Assembly (NCBI GenBank): GCA_027919835.1
Contig: JANVFP010000003.1
Span: forward strand, 558,001 to 622,000
Direction: 5' to 3'
From: Lentinula raphanica
Taxonomy: Eukaryota; Basidiomycota; Agaricomycetes; Agaricales; Omphalotaceae
DNA length: 64,000 nt
How positions within the stretch are numbered: the first letter of the stretch is position 1; every line of letters starts with the position of its first letter. Under the pieces are notes generated by a model. That model was not told the DNA's origin. It ran no database searches and worked only from the letters and a program-made list of their open reading frames with translations. Shown here piece by piece: positions 51,701-63,455 of this stretch. The position numbers and the translations under genes were made by a program.

Positions 51701-53310
51701 CTGAGGCGAAATTGAATTCGAAGATGGGTATCGGGGAGGTGACGAAGCTTCGAAGATGCGCCGCAAGTTGTGCGGCTTTGTTTGGAAAACTGCAGAACAG
51801 TTATTATTGTCAAGAATACACAGTATTCCAGACTTACTTCTGGACAATGATCGTGGTGGCTTTGAGAGCAGCTTCTTGAACAAGATTATCGGATATCGGA
51901 GCTTCAACACTGAGCAGGAGTAGCAGCCGTGCGTATAACTTGTCGTCGAGTTGGCGAAGAACGACTGAACATACTGAAGCCAGTTTCTGAAAATAGAATC
52001 AATGTGGAATTTTGAATGTTACTACAGAACACGTCACTCACGATACTTTCTGACATCGTCTCCCAAGCATATGTATCTACCGAAGGCTCCTGCTCCATGT
52101 CCTCAATTTGAACGAGGAGATCAGTAAAGCATTGCATGGCGTAGTCTGTAACTCTATTCAGCGCTGTGATCGTCTTCGTGTCGGTTATATCGAGCTCCAG
52201 ACCAGCCTGTCGCATCAACGAGTTCCAAGCTCGATTAGCAGCAGCAGCTTCGGAAACCCGTGCATGAGAGGAAGCCGGAGATGGTGCTAGAACTTGTGCT
52301 AGCACCGTCCACAAGGTCTCAATGACACAACAAACGATGAAATATCCGCTCAAAGGACGTTCGTTAGCAACATATCGGGCAAGGAAGGTTTGAACGAATT
52401 GAAGGGTACTCTCATCTGAGTCGTCAGAACCAACGAGGTCGCTCATAAGATGGTTTAGATGATCGACCATATCAGGAGAGCATATGTACTTGAGTTGATC
52501 TGCAAGCTCTTGCCACTGAGGAAGGGTCCAAGTAAAGGACATGGAGCTTATGGCCCGGTACATCCCATGTAGCGCGGGCATTAGTTGGGTCAGGACATCC
52601 AGCGCTGGGATCCGATGTGAGTTGATGATGGGTTCTTCAGAAGATTCGTAACTCACAATCTCCGGCCTTGATGTTATCCACCACATCAGAAATGAACATA
52701 CAGATCGTTTCCGTGGCTGATGCCGCATAGCTGGGATGCGAGCGTGCGATGCGCAGGAGTGCAGTGATAGAGGAATAGACAAGCTGGTCGGGAAGGGCCC
52801 ATTCTATCAAGGAGTTAGTGCAGAACGAGTCGTGTGTTGGAGTTGTTCACCTTCCCATGATAGACATTTGTCGAACTCGATATGAGGTACGTCCCGCAAT
52901 ACGTCGTTGAGGACTGGCATGAGGGTATCTATGTTCTCGGATATATGATTGTCTGGAAAGTTGACGACAAGTTCCCCAAAGGCAATGTTGCAGAGCACCC
53001 GAGAAGCAGGCTGTATTCATACTTGAGTGTACGAACACAGGTTCAAAGACATGAGACGGACCATGAAGACTTTTGTGGATACTACTATGCTCTCCTCGCC
53101 TTGTGTTTCTTCCAACTTTTCTCCTACATCGGCTCTCGTTCGAACATTAGAAGCAATGAGTGTATTTGCATGGTGAAGGTCATCCGCTGTTTCGCCGACG
53201 TTTGAAGCAATGTCCGCAAGTATTCTCTGGTGGATATTGAGTTCGAGACTAGTACATCAGGACGTTAATGAAGAGAGCACGGCAGATAATAGAAAACCTC
53301 ACAAGTCCAT
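45768..53310 (-). CDS. STT4: Phosphatidylinositol 4-kinase type III alpha
   Basis: Stt4 makes PI4P at the plasma membrane. The catalytic end is clear: SGKLKPFIKK (accessory helical region), QAIFKVGDDCRQDVLALQ, FQRARLNFIQSMAAYSVACYILQ, IKDRHNGNIMID with the catalytic Asp, and VHI joined by splicing to DFGFLFDIGPG. Then come FKLNHEMIVLMGG, YFCLAIRPY-like and QAAEYMMGVI. The last exons give QRMQNGIPYK and stop at 45768, as in the family. At the 5' end an 8-nt first exon (ATGGACTT at 53310-53303) splices over a 54-nt intron to give MDFLELNIHQRILADI. Dozens of short introns fill the gene. The N-terminal two thirds is helical-repeat sequence with few named motifs. A repeat-rich transposable element begins 115 bp upstream of the start. 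Confidence 0.93.
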
Positions 53311-53340
53311 TGCTGGGCTCGTAGAGAACCACTCAGAACG

Positions 53341-53351
53341 CAATAAGCGCC
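53341..53351. promoter_or_regulatory. CAATAAGCGCC motif, copy 1
   Basis: Lies 31 bp upstream of the STT4 start, in what was the shared upstream region of STT4 and T1 before the 1.9-kb insertion. The same 11 bases lie upstream of T2, T3 and T4. Confidence 0.5.
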
Positions 53352-53523
53352 GTGAACTGCCGTGAAATTTGAATAACAGAACCAACAAGCGCCCGACCTC
53401 ATTCTCTTCCAAGTTCTGTTCAAACCAGGGGGGCCCACGTAAGCAAAAAAATGGGTATCGCAAAACCTGTTGGGGTCTGTTTGGTCAACGGAGGCGATGC
53501 ACTTGCCAGACTTGCCGTGAACT

Positions 53524-53580
53524 AGCCGTGAGCGAGCCGTGAGCGAGCCGTGAGTGAGCCGCAGGTGAGCCGTAAGTGAG
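53524..53580. repeat. Subterminal 11-bp repeats
   Basis: Five units of AGCCGTGAGCG type in tandem about 100 bp inside the left end of the element. Subterminal arrays are common transposase-binding sites. Confidence 0.8.
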
Positions 53581-53670
53581 ATGGTGCAGCAAGAAATCGG
53601 ACGAAACGTAGCAAAGGAAGGGCAATCTCTAGAATTTTGATAGTAATAAAAGACTATGATAACATGGCCA

Positions 53671-55133
53671 TCATTGCGACTGACTTTCTTCAACACCGTT
53701 GTCCAAAAAATAAGCATTGAGTGTGTCTCGAAACTTTGCTGGTCCATCGAGACGTTTACTCGCGTGAGTGATGTCGGAGAAGATATTTCCTGTGCGCTGT
53801 ATAATATCCAGCAGAATTCGGTTCTGAGCACGTAGATCAATGATCTGAGCTGAGAGCAATCTGTTCTCAGCCAGTACTTGATCCAGAGCTGCTTGATTAT
53901 TGTCGGATAACTTCTTGGGTTCAGATTTGATCTGAGAAGATCCTGTCAATTGGCGAGAGTCGTCTACTTGAATTTCTTTCATTTAGTGAGTGTAGATAGC
54001 CACTGAATTGTACTAACCGTCTGACACCTCAGAATCTAAATTATCCGACTGCAAATCATAACCGTATCCATTTCGCCCTCTTTGTGATTCAACAATCTCC
54101 AACTCATCACTGCAATCATCATCAACATTATTAAAAGCCTTCATATTCTGATAATACGGGTAGGATTCAAGTTGTGAATCATCCAGGCCAAGATCATAGA
54201 GTCTGATAAGAGAACTGAATGAACGTAACATGACAGATTGAGAATAATCATACTGGTGCAATTTTTTCGAGCCAGTTTGTGAGCTGCTCCGAAGCATAAG
54301 GTCACCATCTTCATCTTTATCTTCTACTGGTTCCCCATCAATCTTTTGCCGTTTGATTGAGACAGAAGATTGAGTAGATTTACGCCGTATATAGCGTGTA
54401 TTTGAGTTTGGAGTACCAGCATCAGATGAAGGATGATAAGGAGAAGAAGAACCGTCGTCGTCCATAGCATTGGGCATGGATGGAGGTGTCAACATAGTGA
54501 AACATGAGGCCAACACACATTGTTCGATTATTATAAATCCACACTCCGCTGTCTACCTGCGCTTATGTACATGTTCACTATCAGTACTGTAAGATAAAGC
54601 CCTTTTGCGAGCAAGATAATCGAAGTTCTCCAAATCATCAGACATAGGAAGGCCATATGTATCTCGATAGTCCTTGGTTGCATCTTCCTGGACTCCTAAC
54701 GCAGTCTCCTCCTTTCGTGATGTGAACGTATCGAGAATGAATTCCAGCGGCACTTTCGGAAGTGAAATTTCTTCGCCCAGGTCCCCTGACGAGTGCTCTG
54801 ATAGCAAGTGATGCATGGCGTTATACTTCCAGAATGTGCGTTTTTCACCAGAAAGGGATTCATCACAGAGTGGACAATGTAGCGGCACATTAGTGCAGGG
54901 ACTTGATGCACTGAATGTTGCTGCTGCACTATATCTCATGCTCCCATAGTGATACTTGCAGTTTGATTCGGTACGTGGCTGTTTCTTGCCTTTGGGATCG
55001 ATCCTCCGCATAGATCACAGTGCACAACGAGCTTCCCATCCTCACTAAAAGTTGGGAACCGAAGGACATTGTTTCCAGTGTGGTGATACACAAATTCCGG
55101 AGGCGGGTCAGGCGTTGAGGCTGTTGATGGCAT
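53671..55133 (-). pseudogene. Zinc-finger / coiled-coil protein carried by the hAT-like element (frameshifted)
   Basis: A possible start at 55133 gives MPSTASTPDPPPEF and a first Cys pair (HCDLCG). The frame then shifts by one base near 55005-55010. The next frame continues KYHYGSMRYSAA and a second finger, CPLCDESL...FWKYNAMHHLLSEH, of a C2H2/BED-like type I recall from many Agaricomycete repeat proteins. After an intron come an acidic Ser-rich segment (54013-54516, containing SIKRQKIDGE) and a final exon with a coiled coil (ALDQVLAENRLLSAQIIDL). No DDE core is present. It may bind the element's ends. Either it is decayed, or an unusual splice near 55005 restores the frame. Confidence 0.6.
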
Positions 55134-55459
55134 GAGGAAAGACCGTAGATGGCATATTGTCAAGAAGTAATCTATCATTATAGCACTAGATCGAGTATGG
55201 ATGGACAAAATCGATGATAATTGCAGAGAAATCGATACAACGAAGATTAGGGCGCTTGGGTCGGCATATTCGGCTCATTTTCGGCTTGATGGATTACCAA
55301 AGAAATACCAAACAGACCCCAACAGGTTTTGCGATACCCATTTTTTTGCTTACGTGGGCCCCCCTGGTTCAAACACGAGCGCGCTCTACTCAGAGTCTGC
55401 ACGCAGTCCTACTACTGGTATACCCTAATTCGTATGGTAGAGTCATCCTTACAACTTCA

Positions 55460-57062
55460 ATGTCGTTCTACAATCCTCAGACTGGCCGTGTTGATATCCC
55501 ACCCCCTATCAAAACTCGACCCAAAAACCCATTGCGCAACCTCTTGTTCGATGACCAACGCACCGAAAGTCTTTCCACCGACGATCACCTGTCGAACTCT
55601 GATAGTAATGTCAATGCGTTTTCAGAGGTGGAGAAAATCATATCGAGGGATGACAAGGTGTCTTTGCACAAGCTCTTGCGCACCGACCAGCGTGAATTCA
55701 TCACTGGGACTACCAACACCACCATGCAGGCCGCCCACGTAGTGAATGCTATCCGTATCAATGGTCGTAAAAAAGAGACAAAGAGGAAGATGAAAACCAT
55801 GGTTGTAGGTGCCACTGCCGTTCATATCACCCTCAAGAGTTGAATATCTCGATTTACAAAGGAAGAGCTTCTGACACATTTCTGGTTCAATAATGGTAAT
55901 CCTTTTGAGTTGGATAGTCGACCAAACATGATCCTACGTGAGCTTCTTCTTTCATTTGTACTGCTTCTCCATCCTAATTTCATCAGTTTCAAACAATAAT
56001 CATGCTGCTCTCGATCTCTACGGCCTCATTGCATTGTTCCCTGGCTTGGATCGGCTTGGAGACATCTCCAGGCAACTTTCTCAGGATAATGCGGACTGGT
56101 CTATCCGTGTCGTAAACAAGCAGGACCCTAAACGAAACCTCAACGTGTGTATAACCTTGTCATGATGATTTTCATGTACTAAATCTCAAGTTTTATTAGA
56201 TGGATGTGTATCCCTATGATACGAACACTATCAAGTGGGAAGTTCTGGTATTACACCGGGATGATTTCATCCCACCTGGGGAGGGTTTATTCATTGTGGA
56301 CCCTGATACTCGCCCCCTACGTGGCGAACAACTCGATCAAAGGTCTACTTTGTGCCACATCCCAGATGGTGCATATTACTCTGGGCTGCCCCTCCTTCTC
56401 GATTCCAATAATGCTACTTTGAGTTTCAACATGAAGACGAAACGGGAACCCTCCGAAAAATTGTCCCTATTTGCCATGCTGGTCAATTTGCATTCCAAGG
56501 TACAAGCTTACACGGCATTAGCATTGCCTCACACTCCCCGCTCTATTTTTGCTCTCCTTGCAGATCTTGAACTCATCATCAATCTCATCTTCTATGAACC
56601 TCCTGGCCTCCGAATGCGAGAACAACTCTACAATGAATTGTTAAAGCAACAAAGCCCAAGCACGATGGACACAGACTCATCCTTCCCATACATGCCATCT
56701 GTTCCGAACACCCAGCATACACCGTCTGCGGAACACTCTTTCCCAGACTCGGAGATGGCTACTGGTCACTATGACCGTGATGACGATGAAATCCTTGATG
56801 AGCGCGGGCTCACTGAAAAGGAGGCGAATATACTGATGGATAACATTTCATCGGGCAGATCAACAGGTGCGAGGAAAGTTCAAGACATACAGATGCTTCT
56901 CTTCGGAGCCAGAGGAATGTCTGCATCTCCCTGTATCATTCCAATCTGTGCTGATGTTGATTTATAGGGTATCCCCAGTTCAGGCAACCTGTGCGTGCAG
57001 CAACGTTGGGTCAAGAGTCGGACGAGGATTCAAACGAAGATTCAGATTCAGGATCAGAATGA
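55460..57062 (+). CDS. Tandem unknown family, member T1
   Basis: Start MSFYNPQTGRVDIPPP. Exons: 55460-55804, 55862-55937, 55987-56144 and 56200 onward. Joined, they encode a soluble protein of about 470 residues with no known domain. Blocks in order are TRPKNPLRNL, AFSEVEKIISRDDK, KLLRTDQREFITG, THFWFNNGNPFELD, ALDLYGLIALFPGLD, EVLVLHRDDFIPPGE, EKLSLFAMLVNLHSK, a Ser/Thr-rich linker (QQSPSTMDTDSSFP), DRDDDEILDERGLTEKEAN, and an acidic tail. The unspliced frame of the last exon ends at 56967. A very short intron (donor GTATCA, about 35 nt) would join it to YPQFRQPVRAAT and a stop at 57062, as the reading of T3 suggests. Its promoter is separated from STT4 by the element at 53426-55366. Confidence 0.62.
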
Positions 57063-57534
57063 TGCTCTGGCTGATGTGTACAACCCATAATATCTATGAC
57101 TTCACACCACAAACCTTCCTGTATAACTTTAAGAGTTGTTACAATCATAAGCTGTGCACCGTAGTCTGCTTAGTATTTGAAGTTTTATGTGAGCTACATC
57201 CCACAAGAGCCACGGCATTCGGCTTGGAATGGAGTCGTTGGATGGGACAGAACAGACAAGCGCATCATGCATACCTCCTTTGTATCCTGATCCACTCTCC
57301 ACATTCCAGGTGGTGATTTCAGCAAACCTCCCGTTCATTGCTAAGTTTGCAGTACCCAAGTGCAATAAGCGCCAAGTTTTGATCCGTGCGCGTGAGCGCT
57401 CAAACAAATTTCAACTTTTTGAACAATGAAATCTCACTCGTTCGAACATTCACAAACAAGATATCCTCAAGGTGAGTATGTACGCATTCCTAGCATATCT
57501 CAAATTATAGGGAACATCTAGCCTCGCAATATCG
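57063..57534. other. T1-T2 spacer with T2 promoter
   Basis: Contains CAATAAGCGCC at 57363-57373 and a probable 5'-UTR intron (GTGAGTATG near 57473 to ATTATAG near 57510). I see no gene. Confidence 0.5.
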
Positions 57535-59170
57535 ATGACATTCTACAATCCTCAAACTGGTTGGGTTGATATCCCACCCCCTATCAAAACTCGACCCAAA
57601 AACCCATTGCGCAACCTCTTGTTCGATGACCAACGCACCGAAAGCCTTTCCACCGACGATCGCCTGTCGAACTCTGATAGTAACGTCACTGCGTTTTCAG
57701 AGGTGGAGAAAATCATATCGAGGGATGACAAGGTGTTGTTGCGCAAACTCCTTCGCACTGACCAGCATGAATTCATCACTGGGACTTCCAATGCTACGAT
57801 GCAGGCCGCCCACGTAGTGAATGCTATCCGTATTAATGGTCGTAAAAAAGAGACAAAGAACAAGATGAAATCTCTGATTGTAGGTGCCCCTGCCGTTCAT
57901 ACCGCTCTTATGAATTGAATATCTTGATTTACATAGGAAGAGCTTCTGACGCATTTCTGGTTCAATAATGGTAATCCTTTCGAGTTGGATAGTCGACCAA
58001 ACATGATCCTTCGTGAGCTCGTTTTTTCATTTGTACTGCTTCTTCATCCTAATCTCGTCAGTTTCGAACAATAATCATTCTGCTCTCGATCTCTACGGCC
58101 TCATTGGATTGTCCCCTGGGCTGGATCGACTCAGAGAAATAAACAGCCGTCTTGTGCTAGATAATGCGGACTGGTACGCTCGTGTCATAAACAACAAGGA
58201 CCGAAACCGCAACCTCAATGTGTGTATAAGTTTGTCATGATGGTTTTCATGTACTAAATCTCCAGTTTCATTAGATGAATGCGGATCCCTACAATACGGA
58301 TAGTATCGAGTGGGAAGTTCTGGTGTTACACCGGGACGATTTCATCCCACCTGGGGAGCGTTTATTCGTCGTGGATCCTGATGCTCGCACCCTGAATGGT
58401 GACCCAGATGATGGCGACCAAGTTGATGGTCTGCCGTCTACTCAGTGGTGCCACATTCCTGATGGTTCATATCACTCTGATCTGCCTCTCCTGCTCAAAT
58501 CCAATAACGCTCCTCTGACATTCAGGATGCGGACGGCCCGGGAACCGGAGGAAAAATTATCGCTATTTGCTATGCTGCTGAACCTGCATTCCAAATTACA
58601 AGCTTACAAGGCATTAGCATTGCGTAACACTCCTTCCTCTATACTCAGATTCTATTTCGAAGTCAACACTGCTATTAATCACATCTTCTATGAACCTCCT
58701 TTCCTCGGATTGCGAGAACAACTCTACGATGAATTGTTAAAACAACAAAGCCCAAGCACAATGGACACAGACTCATCCTTCCCATCCATGCCATCTGTTC
58801 CGAACACCCAGCATACACCGTCTGCGGAACACTCCTTCCCAGACTCGGAGATGGCTACTGGTCACTATGACCGTGATGACGATGAAATCCTTGATGAGCG
58901 CGGGCTCACTGAAAAGGAGGCAAATATACTGATGGATAACATTTCATCGGGCAGATCAACAGGTGCGAGAAAAGTTCAAGACATACAGATGCTTCTCTTC
59001 GGAGCCAGAGGAATGTCTGCATCTCCCTGTATCATTCCAATCTGTGCTGATGTTGATTTATAGGGTATCCCCAGTTCAGGCAACCTGTGCGTGCAGCAAC
59101 GGTGGGTCAAGAGTCAGATGAGGATTCAAACAAAGATTCAGATGAAGATTCAGAATCATGTTCTGACTGA
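57535..59170 (+). CDS. Tandem unknown family, member T2
   Basis: Start MTFYNPQTGWVDIPPP. It has the same exon plan as T1: first intron 57-nt type beginning GTAGGTGCC, second beginning GTGAGCTCG, third GTGTGTATA. The middle is diverged from T1 (for example DPDARTLNGDPDDGDQVDG, with an insertion). The last exon from QQSPSTMDTD to the end is nearly identical in DNA to T1, including the segment after GARGM. The same 35-nt intron would extend it to YPQFRQPVRAAT and a stop at 59170; the unspliced frame ends at 59063. The role is unknown. Confidence 0.6.
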
Positions 59171-59510
59171 TGGACAACCCATAAGATAAATAACACTGTA
59201 CAGTGTAGAAGCAAGTTTCCGAGCTACATCGGCATGAGGCTTGGAATCTCATTGGATTGAACAGAACAAATAAGCGCGTCGTGCATACCTCCTTCATATC
59301 TTTATACACAATCCAGATGGTGATTTCAGCACTGAGCAAACCCCTAATGTAGTGGCATTTACAAGTACAATAAGCGCCCTGTCACAATGCGGGGCCGGGG
59401 CGCTCGAACAGACAAAACTTCACATTCAAACATCCACCAGCAACGATATACTCAAGGTGAGTGCGTACGCATTCTTAGCATAACTTGATCTATAGGCAAC
59501 ATCTGGCCTT
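59171..59510. other. T2-T3 spacer with T3 promoter
   Basis: Contains CAATAAGCGCC at 59368-59378 and a probable leader intron (GTGAGTGCG near 59457 to TATAG near 59495). I see no gene. Confidence 0.5.
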
Positions 59511-61119
59511 ATGATATCGATGACATTCTACAATCCTCAAACTGGCCGGATTGATATCCCACCTCCTAATAGTAGACCCAAAAACCCATTGTGCAACCAC
59601 TCGTTCAATTCCCAACGCACCGAGAGCCTCGCTGACGAGGACCACTTGTCAAATTTCGATAGTAGCCTCACTGCGTTCTCTGAAGTGCAGAAAATCAGAA
59701 CGAGGGATGACAAGGTGTCTTTGCACAAACTCCTTCGCACTGACCAGCGTGAATTCATCACTGGGACTTTCAATGCTAACATGCAAGCATCGCACATACT
59801 GAATGCTATCTGTATTAATGGTTGTCAAAGAGAGACAAAGAGAAAGATGAAACTTCTGATTGTAGGTGCCACTGCCGCAGCCGTTCATATCACCCTCAAG
59901 AGTTGAATATCTCGATTTACAAAGGAAGGGCTTCTGACGCGTTTCTGGTTCAATAATGGCGATGCCTTTGAGTTGGATAGTCGAGCAAACATGATCCTAC
60001 GTGAGAGCTTCTTCCATTTGTACTGCTTCTTCTTCCTAACTTCATCAGTTTCGAACAATAACCATTCTGCTCTCGATCTCTACGGCCTCATTGGATTGTC
60101 CCCTGGACTGGATCGCCTTAAAAAGATTAATGATCAACTTTTGTTTGATAACGCACACTGGGCCTTTCGTGTTGCAAACGGTTTGAACCGTAATCGAAAC
60201 CTGAACGTGCGTACTATGAGCTTGTCATGATCATTTCCATGTACTAAATCTCAAGTTTCATTAGATGAATGTGTATCCCTACGATACGGACAGTATCGAG
60301 TGGGAAGTTCTGGTGCTACACCGGGACGATTTCATCCCTTCTGGAGAGCGTTTATTCGTTGTGCATCCTGATGATCGCACCCTGCATGGCGAGCAGGCAG
60401 TCAATCAAAGGTCTACTTTGTGCCACATCCCCAATGGTCAATATGACTCTGATCTGCCACTACTGGTTGATGCTTCCAACAACGCTACTCTGAAATTCAG
60501 GATGCGGACGAAACGAGAACCCTTCGAAAAACTATCGTTATTTGCTATGCTGGTCAATCTGCATTCCAAAGTTAAAGCTTGCACGACATTGTCTGGCACT
60601 CCTTTCTCTATTTTTACTCTCCATGCACTTCTTGAGGCTACCATCAATCACATTTTTTACGAACCTGATGGCGTCAATCTACGAGTCGAACTCCACCAGG
60701 AATTGTTAAAGCAACAAAGCCCAAGCACAATGGACACAGACTCATCCTTCCCATCCATGCCATCTGTTCCGAACACCCAGCATACACCGTCTGCGGAACT
60801 CTCTTTCCCGGACTCGGAGATGGCTACTGGTCACTATGACCGTGATGACGATGAAATCCTCGATGAGCGCGGGCTCACTGAAAAGGAGGCGAATATACTG
60901 ATGGATAACATCACATCGGGCAGATCGGCAGGCGCAAAGAAAGCTCAAGATATACAGATGCTTCTCTTCGGAGCCAGAGGAATGTTTTCGTCTTCATGGC
61001 TTTTCGAGTCAATTGCGCTAATCCATCAATATACAGGTTATCCTCAATTCAGGCAACCTATGCGTGCAGCAACGCTCAATTCAGATTCAGATTCGGATTC
61101 AGCTGAAGGATCGGAATAA
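59511..61119 (+). CDS. Tandem unknown family, member T3
   Basis: Start MISMTFYNPQTGR, or the internal ATG at 59520 which matches T1 and T2. First exon to about 59856, then GTAGGTGCC donor. Later blocks match T1/T2 (THFWFNNGDAFELD after a first mismatch, LYGLIGLSPGLD, EVLVLHRDDFIPSGE). In this copy the last exon reads without interruption through GARGMFSSSW to TGYPQFRQPMRAAT and an acidic tail ending AEGSE at 61119, which supports the tail proposed for T1 and T2. The first and middle exons are the most diverged of the family. No domain is recognised. Confidence 0.6.
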
Positions 61120-61258
61120 TGTTTTGAATGTTGAACAACTGATAAGGTCCACACCACTCTATAAGAGTCGGAAGAATCATAAATTGCTACATCGTAGTAC
61201 TGTACAAGCTGTATGTACTTTAGATCCTCGCTTCCACTCTTCCACTTCCAAAGTCCAG

Positions 61259-62357
61259 ATGGTCAAATCTTCGCACAAGCCGCACAGTGAGTTATCTGTA
61301 CTTGAGTAGAGCATACAGAAATAACATACAAAAAAGCTTCAACCATCACGACCAGGCCCGCTAGAACCCGTGCATCTGTTTCTTTCGCCAAAGGGAGCAG
61401 TTTGGAACACCAAGACGATGACGACAAGGGCGCTCAGAAAGATAGCGACAATGAGTACCTCAGCTCAGAGATACCCTTGTCAGATTGCCTGACTTCAAAA
61501 CAAGTCTAGACTTGGACAAATTCTTGAAAGAAATGCAGAGTACGTGCAAAGCATTCATTCGATTCTATGCCACTTCAATCATTTCAATCCCATCGCAGAG
61601 CGTCAAGCGAAGAAAGGTCCGATCTTGTCCGGTGCGTTCGACAATGAGAGAAAAAGCCCTCTTGAAACGACCAGGTAACTTATTCATATCCGAAAGAGAC
61701 AACAGCCTGACAGCATCTCTCCTCGATCTAAAGAAAGAGGAGCCCAACTGTAATCCATGACACTATAGGCATCCCTCGCGTCCTTATACGAATTGTATCC
61801 TTCAGCCATAGACGATACCAGTGGAATGCGTGAGTGAGAAGAGCTTTCATCCCTCATTTTACTGCTTCACACAGTCTCAGTGAGAACCAAATGAGAAAAA
61901 GCGCTCCGTTCGTTTTTGAGGTTGGGGAGCGAAAGCGATTTCGTCGTTTTCGAACGGAGGATGGTTCAATACGGGAACGGAGTTTATCGGTTCATCTGGT
62001 GCAGGTGAATGATCATTCATGATACTCGCTGTGTCCTGCGTTGTGATCTGTGCCTCCACCTTGGTAGACTTCGAATCCTCAATAGTTCGGCAGTGCAATA
62101 GCGATTGTCATCCTCTTTGGTCTCTTTGTCGCGTTTTAGTTCTGGCAAGATGGAGGGCGATCAAGAGAAGATTGACGTGTGAGAGTTTGACGGGGAGTGC
62201 TGGGATGCATATGACTTCGACGGTTGATTCGACTACGCGTATGGGCGGAGGAAGGAGGGCAGGGAGACCGGGTGCGAGTGCTGGAGATGCACCGAGGGGA
62301 GGTCGAATGAGGGAGCTGTATGATGCGTTTGGGGAGGTGTCAGATTCTGATGAGTAA
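61259..62357 (+). CDS. Unknown multi-exon gene between T3 and the STT4 fragment
   Basis: Pieces of coding-like sequence lie in order on the plus strand: MVKSSHKPH (61259-61286, then a GTGAGT donor), TRPARTRASVSFAKGSSLEHQ with an acidic run, LPDFKTSLDLDKFLKEMQ, KRQAKKGPILSGAFDNE after an intron (GTACGT to CGCAG), ASLASLYELYPSAIDD, MRKSAPFVFEVGERKRFRRF, and a last Gly/Arg-rich piece ending MRELYDAFGEVSDSDE at 62357. The join near 61480 needs either a very short intron or a one-base shift, and other joins are uncertain. The basic and acidic composition suggests a nuclear protein. It may be decaying. Confidence 0.4.
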
Positions 62358-62517
62358 GATGCGGATGAGAAGACCAGGTTGCATCTAGATGGTGAGGATG
62401 GTCATGCTAGTGCCAGACGAGCGGTGAGAACGAGGTTGGGATCCATTCGGGTTTCCTAGATGACGAGGATGCATATGGGAGTTCGGCTCATTTGCCATCT
62501 GATGGGAGACGAGAGCA

Positions 62518-62780
62518 TCAGGGAATGTCCGCGTCCTGTGTTGTGGTCTGAGCCTCCGCCCTGGCTTTGCCTTTGATAGATTTCGAACCCTTCTTACCAA
62601 CCTTCCTCCAAGCATCCTTCGCATACTCAGCGTTCGACGTGCCGCCAGTGGGTCTCGACAACGTCCCGGATCCCTTTCGGCAAACGCTGCGAAACCAGAA
62701 CAACTCCTGGCTCTTCTTACCAAACAAGAATCCGACCAACCTCCCGAGTCTATTCTCTCTCCGTCTTCCTCATCGTCATA
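62518..62780 (-). pseudogene. Gene fragment next to the STT4 duplicate
   Basis: On the minus strand the frame reads VGFLFGKKSQELFWF, RPTGGTSNAEYAKDAW and KGKARAEAQTTTQDADIP before a stop. Its 3' part resembles a minus-strand stretch at 62015-62075 (KSTKVEAQITTQDTAS), so this end was itself duplicated. The 5' part is lost where the STT4 fragment begins at about 62781. The family is unknown. Confidence 0.35.
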
Positions 62781-63405
62781 TCAGAAATGAACATACAGAT
62801 CGTTTCCGTGGCTGATACTGCATAGCTGGGATGTGAGTGTGCTATATGCAGAGGTGCAGTGATGGAAGAATAGACAAGCTGGTCGGGAAGAGCCCATTCT
62901 ATCAAGGAGTTAGTGCAGAACGAGTCGTGTGGTGAAGTTGTTCACCTTCCCATGATAGACATTTGTCGAACTCGATATGGGGTACGTCCCGCAATACATC
63001 TTTGAGGACTGGCATGAGGGTATCTATGTTCTCGGATATATGATTGTCTGGAAAGTTGACGACAAGTTCCCCAAAGGCAATGTTGCAGAGCACCCGAGAA
63101 GCAGGCTGTATTCATACTTGAGTGTACGAACACAGGTTCAAAGACATGAGACGGACCATGAAGACTTTTGTGGATACTACTATGCTCTCCTCGCCTTGTG
63201 TTTCTTCCAACTTTTATCCTACATCGGCTCTCGTTCGAACATTAGAAGCAATGAGTGTATTTGCATGGTGAAGGTCATCCGCTGTTTCGCCGACGTTTGA
63301 AGCAATGTCCGCAAGTATTCTCTGGTGGATATTGAGCTCGAGACTAGTACATCAGGACGTTAATGAAGAGAGCACGGCAGATAACAGAAAACCTCACAAG
63401 TCCAT
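62781..63405 (-). pseudogene. Duplicated 5' fragment of STT4
   Basis: Nearly identical to 52683-53310. It includes the start codon (63403-63405), the 8-nt first exon, and the exons with LCNIAFGELVVNFP and DTLMPVLKDVLRDVPHIEFD. Similarity ends abruptly at about 62781, after the exon encoding TETICMFIS, so only the N-terminal ~5-10% of the kinase is present. It shares the upstream region and CAATAAGCGCC motif with T4. It could not encode a kinase. Confidence 0.88.
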
Positions 63406-63444
63406 TGCTGGGCTCGTACTACTACTAGAGAACCACTCAGAATG

Positions 63445-63455
63445 CAATAAGCGCC
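63445..63455. promoter_or_regulatory. CAATAAGCGCC motif, T4 copy
   Basis: Lies 148 bp upstream of the T4 start codon, between it and the STT4 fragment. Confidence 0.5.

Larger units (their letters stand above)
53426..55366. mobile_element. 1,941-bp element with 60-bp perfect terminal repeats and 8-bp target duplication (hAT-like)
   Basis: The ends are CAGGGGGGCCCACGTAAGC and its reverse complement, and the terminal repeats are identical over 60 bp. The flanks are GTTCAAAC at 53418-53425 and 55367-55374. The duplicated locus at 63510-63517 has a single GTTCAAAC, so the empty site is known. An 8-bp duplication and CAG ends fit hAT, but no hAT transposase is encoded. A subterminal array of five 11-bp units (AGCCGTGAGCG type) lies at 53524-53580. 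Inside is a zinc-finger/coiled-coil gene on the minus strand. Perfect terminal identity indicates recent insertion. Confidence 0.93.

Noticed and set aside
53017..53019. In-frame TGA in the second exon region of STT4
   Set aside because: A 51-nt intron (GTCCGT to TACAG, minus strand) removes it and keeps the frame; the same sequence occurs in the duplicate, so recoding is not needed.
53426..55366. Firm assignment of the 1.9-kb element to hAT
   Set aside because: The 8-bp duplication and CAG ends fit, but without a transposase other 8-bp superfamilies cannot be excluded, so the call is hAT-like only.
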